Assembly (NCBI GenBank): GCA_017848115.1
Contig: JAGAKZ010000031.1
Location: forward strand, 1-64,000
DNA length: 64,000 nt
Direction: 5' to 3'
DNA from: Oscillospiraceae bacterium
GTDB taxonomy: Bacteria > Bacillota > Clostridia > Oscillospirales > Ruminococcaceae
Shown: one piece after another, positions 1 to 8,599 of the stretch
How positions within the stretch are numbered: the first letter of the stretch is position 1
How the letters are laid out: each line of letters opens with the position of its first letter
Position numbers and translations under genes: made by a program
The notes under the pieces: generated by a model
Told to the model about the DNA's origin: nothing
Seen by the model: only the letters and a program-made list of their open reading frames with translations
The model's database searches: none

Positions 1-691
1 GCTCTTCTGCTTGCTATGTCATACTGTTTACGCATTACTTCTTCGTCAAATAACTGTGCCATCATGTCAATTACCTCCTTCTCATGATTTTTCATAAATT
101 CTTCAAGGTATCCTTTTTCTATACATATACGATATGTTTCTATCGCAGCTTCTATACTGTTTTCATAACGTTTTCTCTGTTCGTCAAATACACGGCAGAA
201 TCCTACATACTGGCCTGCAAGTGTAGTATCTACTCTTTTATCTTCAGCTCTATTTCAGAACTTCCACCAAAAAACTCCTCACTGAATGATATCTCATTTG
301 GCTTTTCCTGTTCTCCTGTGTATATTACATAAAGTTCAGGCTTCGGCAGTTTTACTTTTGTTGTGCTGTGTTCACTTTGCTGTGTATCTACAAGGTATCT
401 GCGATATGTTTCACTTATATAAAAAAGCATTCGCAATGCCATATTCGGATTCCATGTACTCTGGGCTTCAACTAACACTACATATCTGTCTTTTACTATA
501 AATCCAAGGTCATTGTAAATTGTATTTACTATCGCAGAATCCAGTGTCTGCACCTGTATATCCTCTTCTTTTAAATCTGTTATCTCCGGGTGAAATTCTT
601 CATATAGTTTCTTTACATTTTCAATATAGCTAAAAAATTTTACAAACACACTGTCTTTTGATTTTCTTTTTACTGTTACGTCATTTGTCAT
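1..691 (-). pseudogene. Rpn-family (PD-(D/E)XK) nuclease/transposase-like protein, frameshifted and cut by the window edge
   Basis: The first 153 residues (start at 691, stop near 230) have the look of Rpn recombination-promoting nucleases: a RYVVLVEAQS strand followed by NPNMALRMLFY and a Tyr-rich helix. The frame stops after EIELKIKE. The family sequence then resumes in another frame (DTTLAGQYVGFCRVFDEQ, then EEFMKNHEKEVIDMMAQLFD) and stays open to base 1. This C-terminal helical segment is normal for the family, so a small indel near 230-240 has broken the gene. Its 3' end lies outside the window. The frameshift is read directly from the bases; the nuclease role is family knowledge. A sequencing error cannot be excluded. 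Confidence 0.75.
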
Positions 692-865
692 GTTTCTTTG
701 CTCCTTATTGCTTTTTTTAAATTGTCTTTCTAATTATATTATATTTCATTAAAAATAAAAAATCAATAGAATTTTACATCTTTTTCTAATTATTTAAAAC
801 ATATCAATCACTTTAATTTACGTTTAATTTTTATGCAATATATCAAACTCATAGTTACAACAACT

Positions 866-911
866 AAAAGAGCAAGCAACCCTTAAACCGTTTGCCTGCT
901 CTTTTTTATTG
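866..911 (-). terminator. Intrinsic terminator after the DUF1294 gene
   Basis: AAAGAGCA pairs with TGCTCTTT across a short loop. On the minus strand the hairpin follows directly after the stop of the DUF1294 gene at 913 and closes the lgt/folD-side gene run. Confidence 0.6.
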
Positions 912-912
912 T

Positions 913-1191
913 TTATATAATCAGAGTTTTATATACAAATATCGCTACCACAACATTCACAACCACCGCAAGCGGTACAAGAACAACAAATTTCATATGC
1001 TTTGTCTTGTGTCTGAATATCTGCATTCCTGCAAATGCACCTATTCCGCCCATAAGAAATGCAATGGTTATAAGCGCACTTTCACTTATACGCCACTTGC
1101 CTTTTTTCGCCTTTGACTTATCAATGCCATACATTGAAAATGCTGTGATATTCATAATAATTATTACTGCAATAAAAATTATCGTTTTCAT
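913..1191 (-). CDS. DUF1294 small membrane protein
   Basis: A 92-residue protein with an N-terminal membrane helix, a central basic YGIDKSKAKKGKWRISE segment, then two further hydrophobic stretches. The sequence D-K-x-x-A, W-R-I-x-E and GGIGAFAGMQIFRHKTKH match the DUF1294 family, whose function is unknown. The ATG lies two bases after the folD stop and has no clear Shine-Dalgarno, so translation is probably coupled to folD. It is the last gene of the run, followed by a terminator. Confidence 0.8.
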   Translation of the reverse strand: MKTIIFIAVIIIMNITAFSMYGIDKSKAKKGKWRISESALITIAFLMGGIGAFAGMQIFRHKTKHMKFVVLVPLAVVVNVVVAIFVYKTLII

Positions 1192-1193
1192 AA

Positions 1194-2048
1194 TTATAAA
1201 AGATTATTTTTCTGCATAGCTGCTGTAAGTGTATTTTTCATAAGCATTGCTATAGTCATAGGACCTACACCGCCCGGAACAGGAGTTATGTAACCTGCTT
1301 TTTCCGATACAGTCGCAAAATCAACGTCACCGCAAAGTTTTCCGTCAGGGAGTCTGTTGATACCTACGTCTATAACTACTGCACCTTCCTTGACCATATC
1401 AGCTGTTACAAAGTTTGGTCTGCCTACTGCTGCTACGAGAATATCTGCGTTACTGCATACTTCTTTAAGATTTGTTGTTTTTGAATGACATACTGTAACT
1501 GTACCGCTTCTGTGGAGTAAAAGCATTGACATAGGCTTGCCTACGATGTTGCTTCTGCCGATAACAACACATGATTTGCCTGAGATCTCTACGCCTGTAC
1601 TGTCGATAAGTTCCATGATACCTGCAGGTGTGCACGGCAGGAATGCGTATTCACCTATCATTATCTTTCCTACATTGAATGGGTGAAATGCGTCAACGTC
1701 TTTATCGGGTGTGATAGCGTTGATTATTGCATTTTCATCAATGTGTTTTGGTAATGGGAGCTGAACGAGTATACCGTTTACTTTTTCATCTTTGTTGAGT
1801 ACATCAACCAGATCAAGAAGTTCCTGCTGTGTTGTTTCTTCGGGAAGTGCGTATTCGTATGAGTTGAAGCCTACTTCTTCGCAGGCTCTTTTCTTTGAGT
1901 TTACGTATACTCTTGATGCAGGGTTATCGCCTACGATTACTACTGCAAGACCTACTTCTATTCCTTTTTCCTTGAGTTCGAGAGCTTTTTCTCTTACTTC
2001 GCCTTTTACTTTGAGGGATACTGCTTTTCCGTCGATAATGTTTGCCAT
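1194..2048 (-). CDS. folD: Bifunctional methylenetetrahydrofolate dehydrogenase / methenyltetrahydrofolate cyclohydrolase
   Basis: FolD interconverts 5,10-methylene-, methenyl- and 10-formyl-tetrahydrofolate in the cytosol, supplying one-carbon units for purines and formyl-Met. Recognised from SRVYVNSKKRACEEVG (the Y-x3-K active-site stretch), GILVQLPLPKHI, the NADP-binding GRSNIVGKPMSMLL and the C-terminal PVPGGVGPMTIAML. The reading frame is open further upstream to 2180 through the repeat DNA, but an AAGGAG sits ten bases before the ATG at 2048 and the family begins at MANIIDGK, so the 284-residue start is preferred. The DUF1294 gene follows at once. Confidence 0.95.
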   Translation of the reverse strand: MANIIDGKAVSLKVKGEVREKALELKEKGIEVGLAVVIVGDNPASRVYVNSKKRACEEVGFNSYEYALPEETTQQELLDLVDVLNKDEKVNGILVQLPLPKHIDENAIINAITPDKDVDAFHPFNVGKIMIGEYAFLPCTPAGIMELIDSTGVEISGKSCVVIGRSNIVGKPMSMLLLHRSGTVTVCHSKTTNLKEVCSNADILVAAVGRPNFVTADMVKEGAVVIDVGINRLPDGKLCGDVDFATVSEKAGYITPVPGGVGPMTIAMLMKNTLTAAMQKNNLL

Positions 2049-2080
2049 GGTATTAATTCTCCTTGTAAATGATATTTTTA

Positions 2081-2340
2081 CAGGGCTTTGCGGTCGCCCT
2101 GTGACCTTCGCTGATGTAATTTTGTTTGGTTTTAGTAAGTGGCTTAGGTTTGTTTGCAGGGCTTTGCGGTCGCCCTGCACCTTCGCACTGATATACTTTG
2201 CTTTGGTTTTATAAATGGCTTAGGTTTGTTTGCAGGGCTTTGCGGTTGCCCTGCACCTTCGCACTGATATACTTTGCTTTGGTTTTATAAATGACTTAGG
2301 TTGGTTTGCAGGGCTTTGCGGTTGCCTTGCACCTTCGCGC
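2081..2340. repeat. 76-bp tandem repeat, about 3.4 copies
   Basis: Copies begin at 2081, 2157, 2233 and 2309 with an exact 76-base period; the last is truncated by the lgt stop. Each unit carries a short inverted repeat (GCAGGGC, about nine bases, GCCCTGC) followed by ACCTTCGC and a T/G-rich spacer. Copies two and three are nearly identical and the outer ones have drifted. The array fills almost the whole folD-lgt gap. Confidence 0.9.
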
Positions 2341-3299
2341 TACTTCTTTTTGGTGGTTAGTGATGCTTCGGTTTCTTCCATTAGTTTTTTTGATTCTTCT
2401 GTGTTTACGTACAGGGTATAATCTTCGCCCATGCGTTTTACTTTTGAACCTATTACGAGAAGAAGTATAAGTGCTGTTATGGAGGAAACTATTGCAACGA
2501 GTTGTGAAACTCTGATATTTCCGAACATAAGGCTGTCTGTTCTGAGACCTTCTATTACGCTTCTGCCTATGCCGTACCATAAAACGTATGTCAAAAATAT
2601 CTGACCGTCAAATTTTCTGTGTTTTGAAATGATAAACAGTACAACAAATCCAAGCAGACACCAGATGGATTCATATAAGAAGCATGGGTGAACGGGTTTG
2701 TCAGCTGTCATTTCTATGATGTCTGAAGAAGATGATATCGAGCTGTTATGTTGTATGATCCAGTTCTGAATTCTTCCGCTTGTCATACCCCAGGGGAGAT
2801 CTGTATTGTAACCAAATGCTTCGTGATTAAAAAAGTTTCCCCATCGGCCTATTCCCTGACCTATAAGGAATCCCATGCCTGCAAGGTCAAGAAGAGGGAG
2901 CATTTTTACTTTTTTTATTTTTGCCACGACAGCACCGACCAGAACAGCGCCTATTATACCGCCGTATATCGCAAGACCGCCGTTTCGTATCATAAAGACT
3001 GATTTTATATCATCGGCATATTCTTCCCAGTTCATAAGTACAAAATAAGTTCTTGCACCTACTACACCGCCTATTATACCGCCTATTATGACATCGAACA
3101 CTCTATCAGGGTGCAGACCGTATTTTTTCATCTGTGTGTTGCAGAAAATTATTGCCAGAAGCATTCCTGTAGCTATTATCACACCATACCATGCGATAGA
3201 GATACCAAAAACAGAAAATGCTTCACTTTTTACCGTAAGTTTATCTATCCCCAGTCCCGGAAAGGCTATTTCATTTTCGCCAAGATTAAGACTTGTCAT
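2340..3299 (-). CDS. lgt: Prolipoprotein diacylglyceryl transferase
   Basis: Lgt moves a diacylglyceryl group from phosphatidylglycerol onto the lipobox cysteine of prelipoproteins in the cytoplasmic membrane. The protein is 319 residues with about seven membrane helices, the RNGGLAIYGGIIG stretch, the Lgt signature GQGIGRWGNFFNHEAFG and a late HPCFLYES. ATG at 3299 lies eight bases after GGAGG; a TTG at 3314 is possible but overlaps that site. Seventeen bases separate it from ymfH, suggesting one operon. Several lipoproteins in this window would be its substrates. Confidence 0.95.
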   Translation of the reverse strand: MTSLNLGENEIAFPGLGIDKLTVKSEAFSVFGISIAWYGVIIATGMLLAIIFCNTQMKKYGLHPDRVFDVIIGGIIGGVVGARTYFVLMNWEEYADDIKSVFMIRNGGLAIYGGIIGAVLVGAVVAKIKKVKMLPLLDLAGMGFLIGQGIGRWGNFFNHEAFGYNTDLPWGMTSGRIQNWIIQHNSSISSSSDIIEMTADKPVHPCFLYESIWCLLGFVVLFIISKHRKFDGQIFLTYVLWYGIGRSVIEGLRTDSLMFGNIRVSQLVAIVSSITALILLLVIGSKVKRMGEDYTLYVNTEESKKLMEETEASLTTKKK

Positions 3300-3316
3300 A
3301 AAACTTTCCTCCAAAA

Positions 3317-4591
3317 CTACTTTTCAACTATCGAAATAACGGATTTTTCTGAATCAAAACGTTCGATTATACACTTCATAACATCTTCGTATGTCATTTC
3401 TTTAAGTATCTTCATTGCATCAAAAGGTGAAACACCTGCAAAATAAGAGTTAAGTATAACTGAACCTATTGCAGTAACTCCGTTAAACTCTCTTACAACC
3501 GAACCATAAATACTTTTTTTGATATTTTCAAATATTTCTTTGTCGATACCTTCAACTTTCACACGTTCTATTTCTTCGCACAATCTTCTGTAAACTTCAT
3601 GTGAATGCTCAGACTCTCCGCTGAACATTACTGAGAAAAAACCATCTCCACAGAAAACTTCAGATGAAAATGTGGTATTTATAAGACCTTCTTCTGTCAT
3701 ACTTTTGTAGAGTACTGTTGATGGATAAATAAGTGCGGTAGATGCTACAGTAGCTTCCAACTCAGCCTTATATCCGCTGTACCCACTACCCGGTTCAGAT
3801 TTGAAACCGATATTGAAAATCGGTATTCCGACAGACATTTTGCTTACCATTTCCTTTTGAAAAACTGTATCAGGTTCTTTCGGGAAAACTGTTTCCAGTC
3901 CGTTATTTTCACACATTTTGAGTTTTTCATCGGCTATTTTAAGAACTTCATCAACTTTTACATTTCCGGCAATTATCAGAACCATATTATTAAGATTGTA
4001 AAATGTGTTGTAGCACTTATAAAGAAGTTCTGCGTCTATCTTTGCAATACTTTCTATTGTTCCTGCTATATTTATACGTACAGGGTGGTTGTGATACAAA
4101 CATTTGAGAGTATTGAAAAATACTACATTATCGGGATTGTCATCACACATATTTATTTCCTGTGCAATTATTCCTTGTTCTTTATCTACAGTTTCCTGTG
4201 TAAAATAAGGTGACTGCACAAATTCGAGAAGTATCTTCAGCGACTCTTCATAATTGTCACTGCAAGTAAAAACATAACAAGTTCTGTCAAATGAAGTATA
4301 GGCATTTGCTGAAGCACCTGTTTTTGCATATAATTCAAATACATCATTATCTTCATTTTCAAAAAGCTTATGTTCCAGAAAATGAGCTATTCCCTCCGGA
4401 ACAGTTGTATATTCCTTATCATTTGCCGTCTTGAAACATGTGTTTATCGAACCGTACTTTGTACCAAAAAGTGCATCTACTGTAGAGTATCCTTCCATTT
4501 CACACACAAATATATCAAGACCGCTCTTATGTTTTATATACAAGCACTCATTTCCTGTAAGTTCATCTTTGATTATTTGTTTATTCTCCAT
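3317..4591 (-). CDS. ymfH: M16-family peptidase-like protein YmfH (EF-P 5-aminopentanol modification-associated)
   Basis: About 424 residues. The M16 zinc motif H-x-x-E-H is intact (HFLEH around residues 70-74), followed by the downstream EQGIIAQEI helix that carries the third ligand. Gene order and sequence match the YmfH member of the YmfF/YmfH pair, which in Bacillus affects EF-P 5-aminopentanol modification; the exact reaction is not settled. ATG at 4591 is preferred because GGAGG is 11 bases upstream; an ATG at 4600 is too close to that site. It overlaps the ymfF stop by a few bases, so the two are translationally coupled. Confidence 0.85.
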   Translation of the reverse strand: MENKQIIKDELTGNECLYIKHKSGLDIFVCEMEGYSTVDALFGTKYGSINTCFKTANDKEYTTVPEGIAHFLEHKLFENEDNDVFELYAKTGASANAYTSFDRTCYVFTCSDNYEESLKILLEFVQSPYFTQETVDKEQGIIAQEINMCDDNPDNVVFFNTLKCLYHNHPVRINIAGTIESIAKIDAELLYKCYNTFYNLNNMVLIIAGNVKVDEVLKIADEKLKMCENNGLETVFPKEPDTVFQKEMVSKMSVGIPIFNIGFKSEPGSGYSGYKAELEATVASTALIYPSTVLYKSMTEEGLINTTFSSEVFCGDGFFSVMFSGESEHSHEVYRRLCEEIERVKVEGIDKEIFENIKKSIYGSVVREFNGVTAIGSVILNSYFAGVSPFDAMKILKEMTYEDVMKCIIERFDSEKSVISIVEK

Positions 4592-5876
4592 CTTCTTCAT
4601 CGCCTCCGATATTTGTTTTGTCGGCTTTAAGCGTATACACTGTATCAAGTACAAGTGTATTTGCAGCTTCTATTATCTGCTCACGCGTAACATTCATCAC
4701 TTTTTCGATACCTTCCTCAAGTGAGATTATTTCTCCAAGACAATATCCTGAAAAATACCATGATGCCAATGAGCCTGGAAAATCTGAACGTGAACGCATA
4801 CCATTCACAACATATAACTTCGTGTTGTAAAGTTCTTCATCCGTAAAGTCACCTTTTTTTATTGCTTCGACCTGTTCGTCAACAGCCTTTACAAGTTTTT
4901 CACAATTTTCGTTTTCAACGCCACTTACAACATATACCATTCCTTTACTCTGCACCTGAGCACTTGAACAGTAATAACACAGACTTTGCTTTTCTCTTAC
5001 ATTTACAAACAGTTTTGAAAAAGCAGTACCACCAAGAATACGACTTAAAAGTCCGCAAACGTCCGTATTATCATAATGTGTCTTATATGCCATAACAACC
5101 TGCGCCTGCAACATTTCACAACTTTCCTCAACATATGCTGTTTCGGACTTTATCGGACTTAATGCTTTCATTTTACTTTGCTGAGGACTTCTTTCAACTT
5201 TTGAAAAAGCATCTTTAAATCTTTCCTTTACAGGAAACTCACCTGTAGGCGAAACATAGTAAATCTCAACTCTGGCAGTTTTCAAAAGTTTCTGATATGC
5301 CTTATAAACTTCTTCTGATTTTATATTTTCTGCTGTTTCAAGGCTGCCATAATGAGGATTTGCCGCCGGTTCACCTTTGAATATTGTCCTGCAAGCTTGT
5401 GAAAAAGCATAATACCGCTTGTTATTTATCTCAGAATTTATCATATCAATAAGTTCTTTTTTTCTGAGTCTGAACTCATCTTCGTCATACTTTCCGCATG
5501 ATACATTTGGAGCAAATAAACTGTCTTCAAGTATCTCAAGAAGCTGTCCTAATATATCCTCTCCGTAAAGCGAAAACTTGTTATCAATACAGCCTATTGT
5601 AAACTCAATAATCTGCGAATCTCCATATGTTACTGTATTAGCACGAAATGTCGAATCATAAAGAGCATTAAGTTTGTCCGACATCTCAAAGTTTGTTTTT
5701 ATTTTACTGTTAGTTGAAGTTGCAAGCATTGATATAAAAGTATTTAACGGAGAATCGTTTTCAGAAAGCTCTGTTATAAACATTACCTTAATAACATTGG
5801 TCTTAAATTTTTTATCTATTATTTTTGTGATTGAAATTCCATCAAGTATTTCTTCACGTTTAACCGATATTTGCAT
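4581..5876 (-). CDS. ymfF: M16-like protein YmfF, inactive-type partner (EF-P modification-associated)
   Basis: A 431-residue M16-fold protein (ELSENDSPLNTF, a KEL helix and a C-terminal domain beginning near EESCEMLQAQVVMAYKT) with no H-x-x-E-H motif, as expected for the non-catalytic half of an M16 pair. It probably pairs with the overlapping YmfH, whose zinc motif is intact. ATG at 5876 is preferred over 5885 because AAAGGA lies upstream at a workable distance. It heads the ymfF-ymfH-lgt run. Pairing and role in EF-P modification are inferred from family knowledge. Confidence 0.85.
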   Translation of the reverse strand: MQISVKREEILDGISITKIIDKKFKTNVIKVMFITELSENDSPLNTFISMLATSTNSKIKTNFEMSDKLNALYDSTFRANTVTYGDSQIIEFTIGCIDNKFSLYGEDILGQLLEILEDSLFAPNVSCGKYDEDEFRLRKKELIDMINSEINNKRYYAFSQACRTIFKGEPAANPHYGSLETAENIKSEEVYKAYQKLLKTARVEIYYVSPTGEFPVKERFKDAFSKVERSPQQSKMKALSPIKSETAYVEESCEMLQAQVVMAYKTHYDNTDVCGLLSRILGGTAFSKLFVNVREKQSLCYYCSSAQVQSKGMVYVVSGVENENCEKLVKAVDEQVEAIKKGDFTDEELYNTKLYVVNGMRSRSDFPGSLASWYFSGYCLGEIISLEEGIEKVMNVTREQIIEAANTLVLDTVYTLKADKTNIGGDEEDGE

Positions 5877-5969
5877 AAACACCATCCTTTTTTTTTATCA
5901 CTTTTCTATTATACCACACATTATTGCAAATATCTAGTGGTTATCATTGAAAGTTATTTACTTAAAAAA

Positions 5970-6000
5970 ATAAAGAGCCAACTTTACTGACTCTTTATTA
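5970..6000 (-). terminator. Terminator after the EAL protein gene
   Basis: TAAAGAG pairs with CTCTTTA around a short loop, just downstream (minus strand) of the stop at 6012. Confidence 0.55.
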
Positions 6001-6011
6001 TCTATCATATT

Positions 6012-8423
6012 TTATTCATCTTCAGATTGTATTTCGTCTTTACCAAACGCATACTTCTCAAAATCTTCAAGACAAAGCGGTCTGGAAAAACAGTAACCTT
6101 GTATTATTTTACTTCCTGTATCCTTAAGAGCTTCTTTCTGCCATTCGTTTTCAACACCCTCTATAACGATCTTTTTCTTAAGATCTTTAAGAAAAGCAAC
6201 AACTCCTCTGACAAACTCTTTGTTTTCAGAAATATCAATATGATCTATCAACGCCTTATCAATTTTTATAACATCAAAAGGCAGTGTCTGAAGTGCAAGC
6301 ATAGAAGAATATCCTGAAGCAAAGTCATCCATAAGTACTCTGAACCCTTTTTCTCTGAGTTTGTCAATAACTTCTCTCAGTCTGTTTTCATTATCTTCAA
6401 GCAAAGCACTTTCAGTTATTTCTATCTCCAATAAATCCGGAGAAATATTATATCTCTTAACAAGCATATCAAAATAATCTACCACACCTGAATGGAATAT
6501 ATTAACCCTAGATACGTTTACAGAAACAGGTATCAGATCATAGCCTTTATCTCTCCAGCTTTTCAGAATTCTACAGGATTCTTCCCAGACAAAACGATCA
6601 AGATTTACTATAAATCCATTCTTTTCAAAAATAGGAATGAACTTTCCGGGTGATATAACTTCGTTTGTATCAGGATTTTTCCATCTTACAAGTGCTTCTG
6701 CACCCACAACCTCACCTGTATCTATATTACATTTAGGCTGAAGCATTATAAAGAAATGACCGCTGTCAAGAGCAATCTGTTTGTGACTCTCTACAAACTT
6801 TTGTGTTTTGTGGTTTTCATCAAACTTCTCGTTGTATATTGCATATGTTACAAGCATATTACCCTTTACAGTTTTAAGTGCAATACCGGCGTGATCACAA
6901 ACTATGCTTATATCATCATTTGCATCCTTTATATCACATATTCCGAAATGTGCAACTATCTGCAATCTCTGTTCACAACTCTTTATAAGTCCTGATGCCT
7001 TTAACACCCTGGTAATAAGTACATCTATCTCTGTGTATGGTACATAGACCACAAATATGTCATTTCCCAGATATCCAAATATCGCAGTTTCATCAAATGA
7101 CATTTTAAGTATATTAGCAACCTTTATAAGTATCTCATCGCCAACACTCCAGTCATAAATATCATTTATAAAACTGAAATTATCAATATCTACACGTATA
7201 ATGGCATGACTGCTTTTTTTATCCTTCAAAACAGCATTTCTTACTTTTATTGCAAACGCAGAACCATTATAATAATCTGTTTTCATATCATGCTCTGCCT
7301 GATATCTTAACTTTTTGATTATACCATTTATATCATCGACAAGCATTCCTATTTCATCATTGGACGTAATCTCAAGTTCCTTGGCATAATCACCTTTTGA
7401 TATATTTGAGATACTGTTACGAATATCATTTATATCATTTACTATCTTTTTTGTAAACAATCTTATACATACAGCTATTATAAATATACTGATTATTGAA
7501 ATAACAACTATCAGTATTGCAGTTACATAATACTGTGTAAAAATTTCTTTTACAGGAACTACATACAATAAGACTGCATTATCAAGAATATTTATCTGCT
7601 TTGTATGAATTATATAATCCTGACCATTAAAACTGGTTCGTGAATCATCTAAATTATTACCGTTTACTGCATTTTCGTGTTTCATCTTCAAGACTTCAAA
7701 CGTTTTTTCATTATATCCCCTGTTATGATGTACTATTTCTCCGTCCTGTGAAATGATTGCCCATACCTGTTCCTTAAAATTAGTCGCAAGATTGAAAACT
7801 CCCAATACATAGTTGTCATCAAGCCCCAATACTATCTGACCTACTATGTCATTACCATAAACTATAGGAACAATATATGTAAACATATGCTTTTCTTTAT
7901 TTTCTTCCTCTGACATAGGAGAAGCAATAAAATATGGATCTTTTTTACCTGATTTGCTTTCATTATACCAATAAACGTTTTTGTTAAATTCAGTTACCCC
8001 GCTTTTTCCTATGTACATATTATCATTTGTACTAAGAATATGCACATCTGAAAAACAATTAAGAACATATGATATTTCAAGAACAGCGCTACACAGGATT
8101 TCTTTTCGTTCAGCGTCTGACAAATTTTCGTTTGTGATAATTTCTGCGAGTTCTACTCTCCTTTTGAATATATTGGCCTTTCTCATTTCATTATCAATAT
8201 TTGTATCAGCCGTAACAACCTTGCCTTCTGCCTGACTTTTCATAGACATTTTAAGTGATTTACATGAAATATCAGTAGTTATAGATATGCTTATAAAACA
8301 CAGAATCGCCATAAGTACCACAGAAGGTATTACACATAATATCGTAAATTTATTACCTATTTTCTTTACTTTTGTTGTCTTTCTTTTTTTATTACTTTTC
8401 ACATTCATCACCCCATCACTCAT
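6012..8423 (-). CDS. Membrane sensor with degenerate GGDEF and intact EAL domain (probable c-di-GMP phosphodiesterase)
   Basis: 803 residues: an N-terminal membrane helix (about 27-50), an extracytoplasmic Cache-like sensor (about 60-290), a second helix (about 300-325), a HAMP-like segment, then GGDEF and EAL domains. The GGDEF signature is replaced by LGNDI, so cyclase activity is unlikely. The EAL domain keeps AEALVRW, EITES, DDFASGYSS, KIDKALI and EGVEN, consistent with c-di-GMP hydrolysis. The degenerate cyclase domain may bind GTP as a regulator (inference). No strong ribosome site precedes the ATG at 8423; the ATG at residue 6 is an alternative. It is monocistronic, with its own terminator. 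Confidence 0.9.
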   Translation of the reverse strand: MSDGVMNVKSNKKRKTTKVKKIGNKFTILCVIPSVVLMAILCFISISITTDISCKSLKMSMKSQAEGKVVTADTNIDNEMRKANIFKRRVELAEIITNENLSDAERKEILCSAVLEISYVLNCFSDVHILSTNDNMYIGKSGVTEFNKNVYWYNESKSGKKDPYFIASPMSEEENKEKHMFTYIVPIVYGNDIVGQIVLGLDDNYVLGVFNLATNFKEQVWAIISQDGEIVHHNRGYNEKTFEVLKMKHENAVNGNNLDDSRTSFNGQDYIIHTKQINILDNAVLLYVVPVKEIFTQYYVTAILIVVISIISIFIIAVCIRLFTKKIVNDINDIRNSISNISKGDYAKELEITSNDEIGMLVDDINGIIKKLRYQAEHDMKTDYYNGSAFAIKVRNAVLKDKKSSHAIIRVDIDNFSFINDIYDWSVGDEILIKVANILKMSFDETAIFGYLGNDIFVVYVPYTEIDVLITRVLKASGLIKSCEQRLQIVAHFGICDIKDANDDISIVCDHAGIALKTVKGNMLVTYAIYNEKFDENHKTQKFVESHKQIALDSGHFFIMLQPKCNIDTGEVVGAEALVRWKNPDTNEVISPGKFIPIFEKNGFIVNLDRFVWEESCRILKSWRDKGYDLIPVSVNVSRVNIFHSGVVDYFDMLVKRYNISPDLLEIEITESALLEDNENRLREVIDKLREKGFRVLMDDFASGYSSMLALQTLPFDVIKIDKALIDHIDISENKEFVRGVVAFLKDLKKKIVIEGVENEWQKEALKDTGSKIIQGYCFSRPLCLEDFEKYAFGKDEIQSEDE

Positions 8424-8559
8424 AAATTATCAAATCGCAACTCCCTACTATTACGATATAATAATATTATATCACTTATATTCATACATTTCAAGTATTT
8501 TAAACAAATTAGTATTATACTGATATATTTTTTTAGCACTTTGCACATATATAATAGAA

Positions 8560-8597
8560 AAACAGGAACAATTCAAACATAAAATTGTTCCTGTTTA
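8560..8597 (-). terminator. Terminator after the nrdD-nrdG-binding protein run
   Basis: AACAGGAACAATT pairs with AATTGTTCCTGTTT, three bases beyond the stop of the binding-protein gene on the minus strand. Confidence 0.75.
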
Positions 8598-8599
8598 CG

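Noticed and set aside
2230-2580. Open frames within and beside the 76-bp repeats, including an upstream extension of folD to 2180
   Set aside because: The repeat DNA happens to be open. folD has a clear AAGGAG-ATG at 2048 and family alignment begins there.
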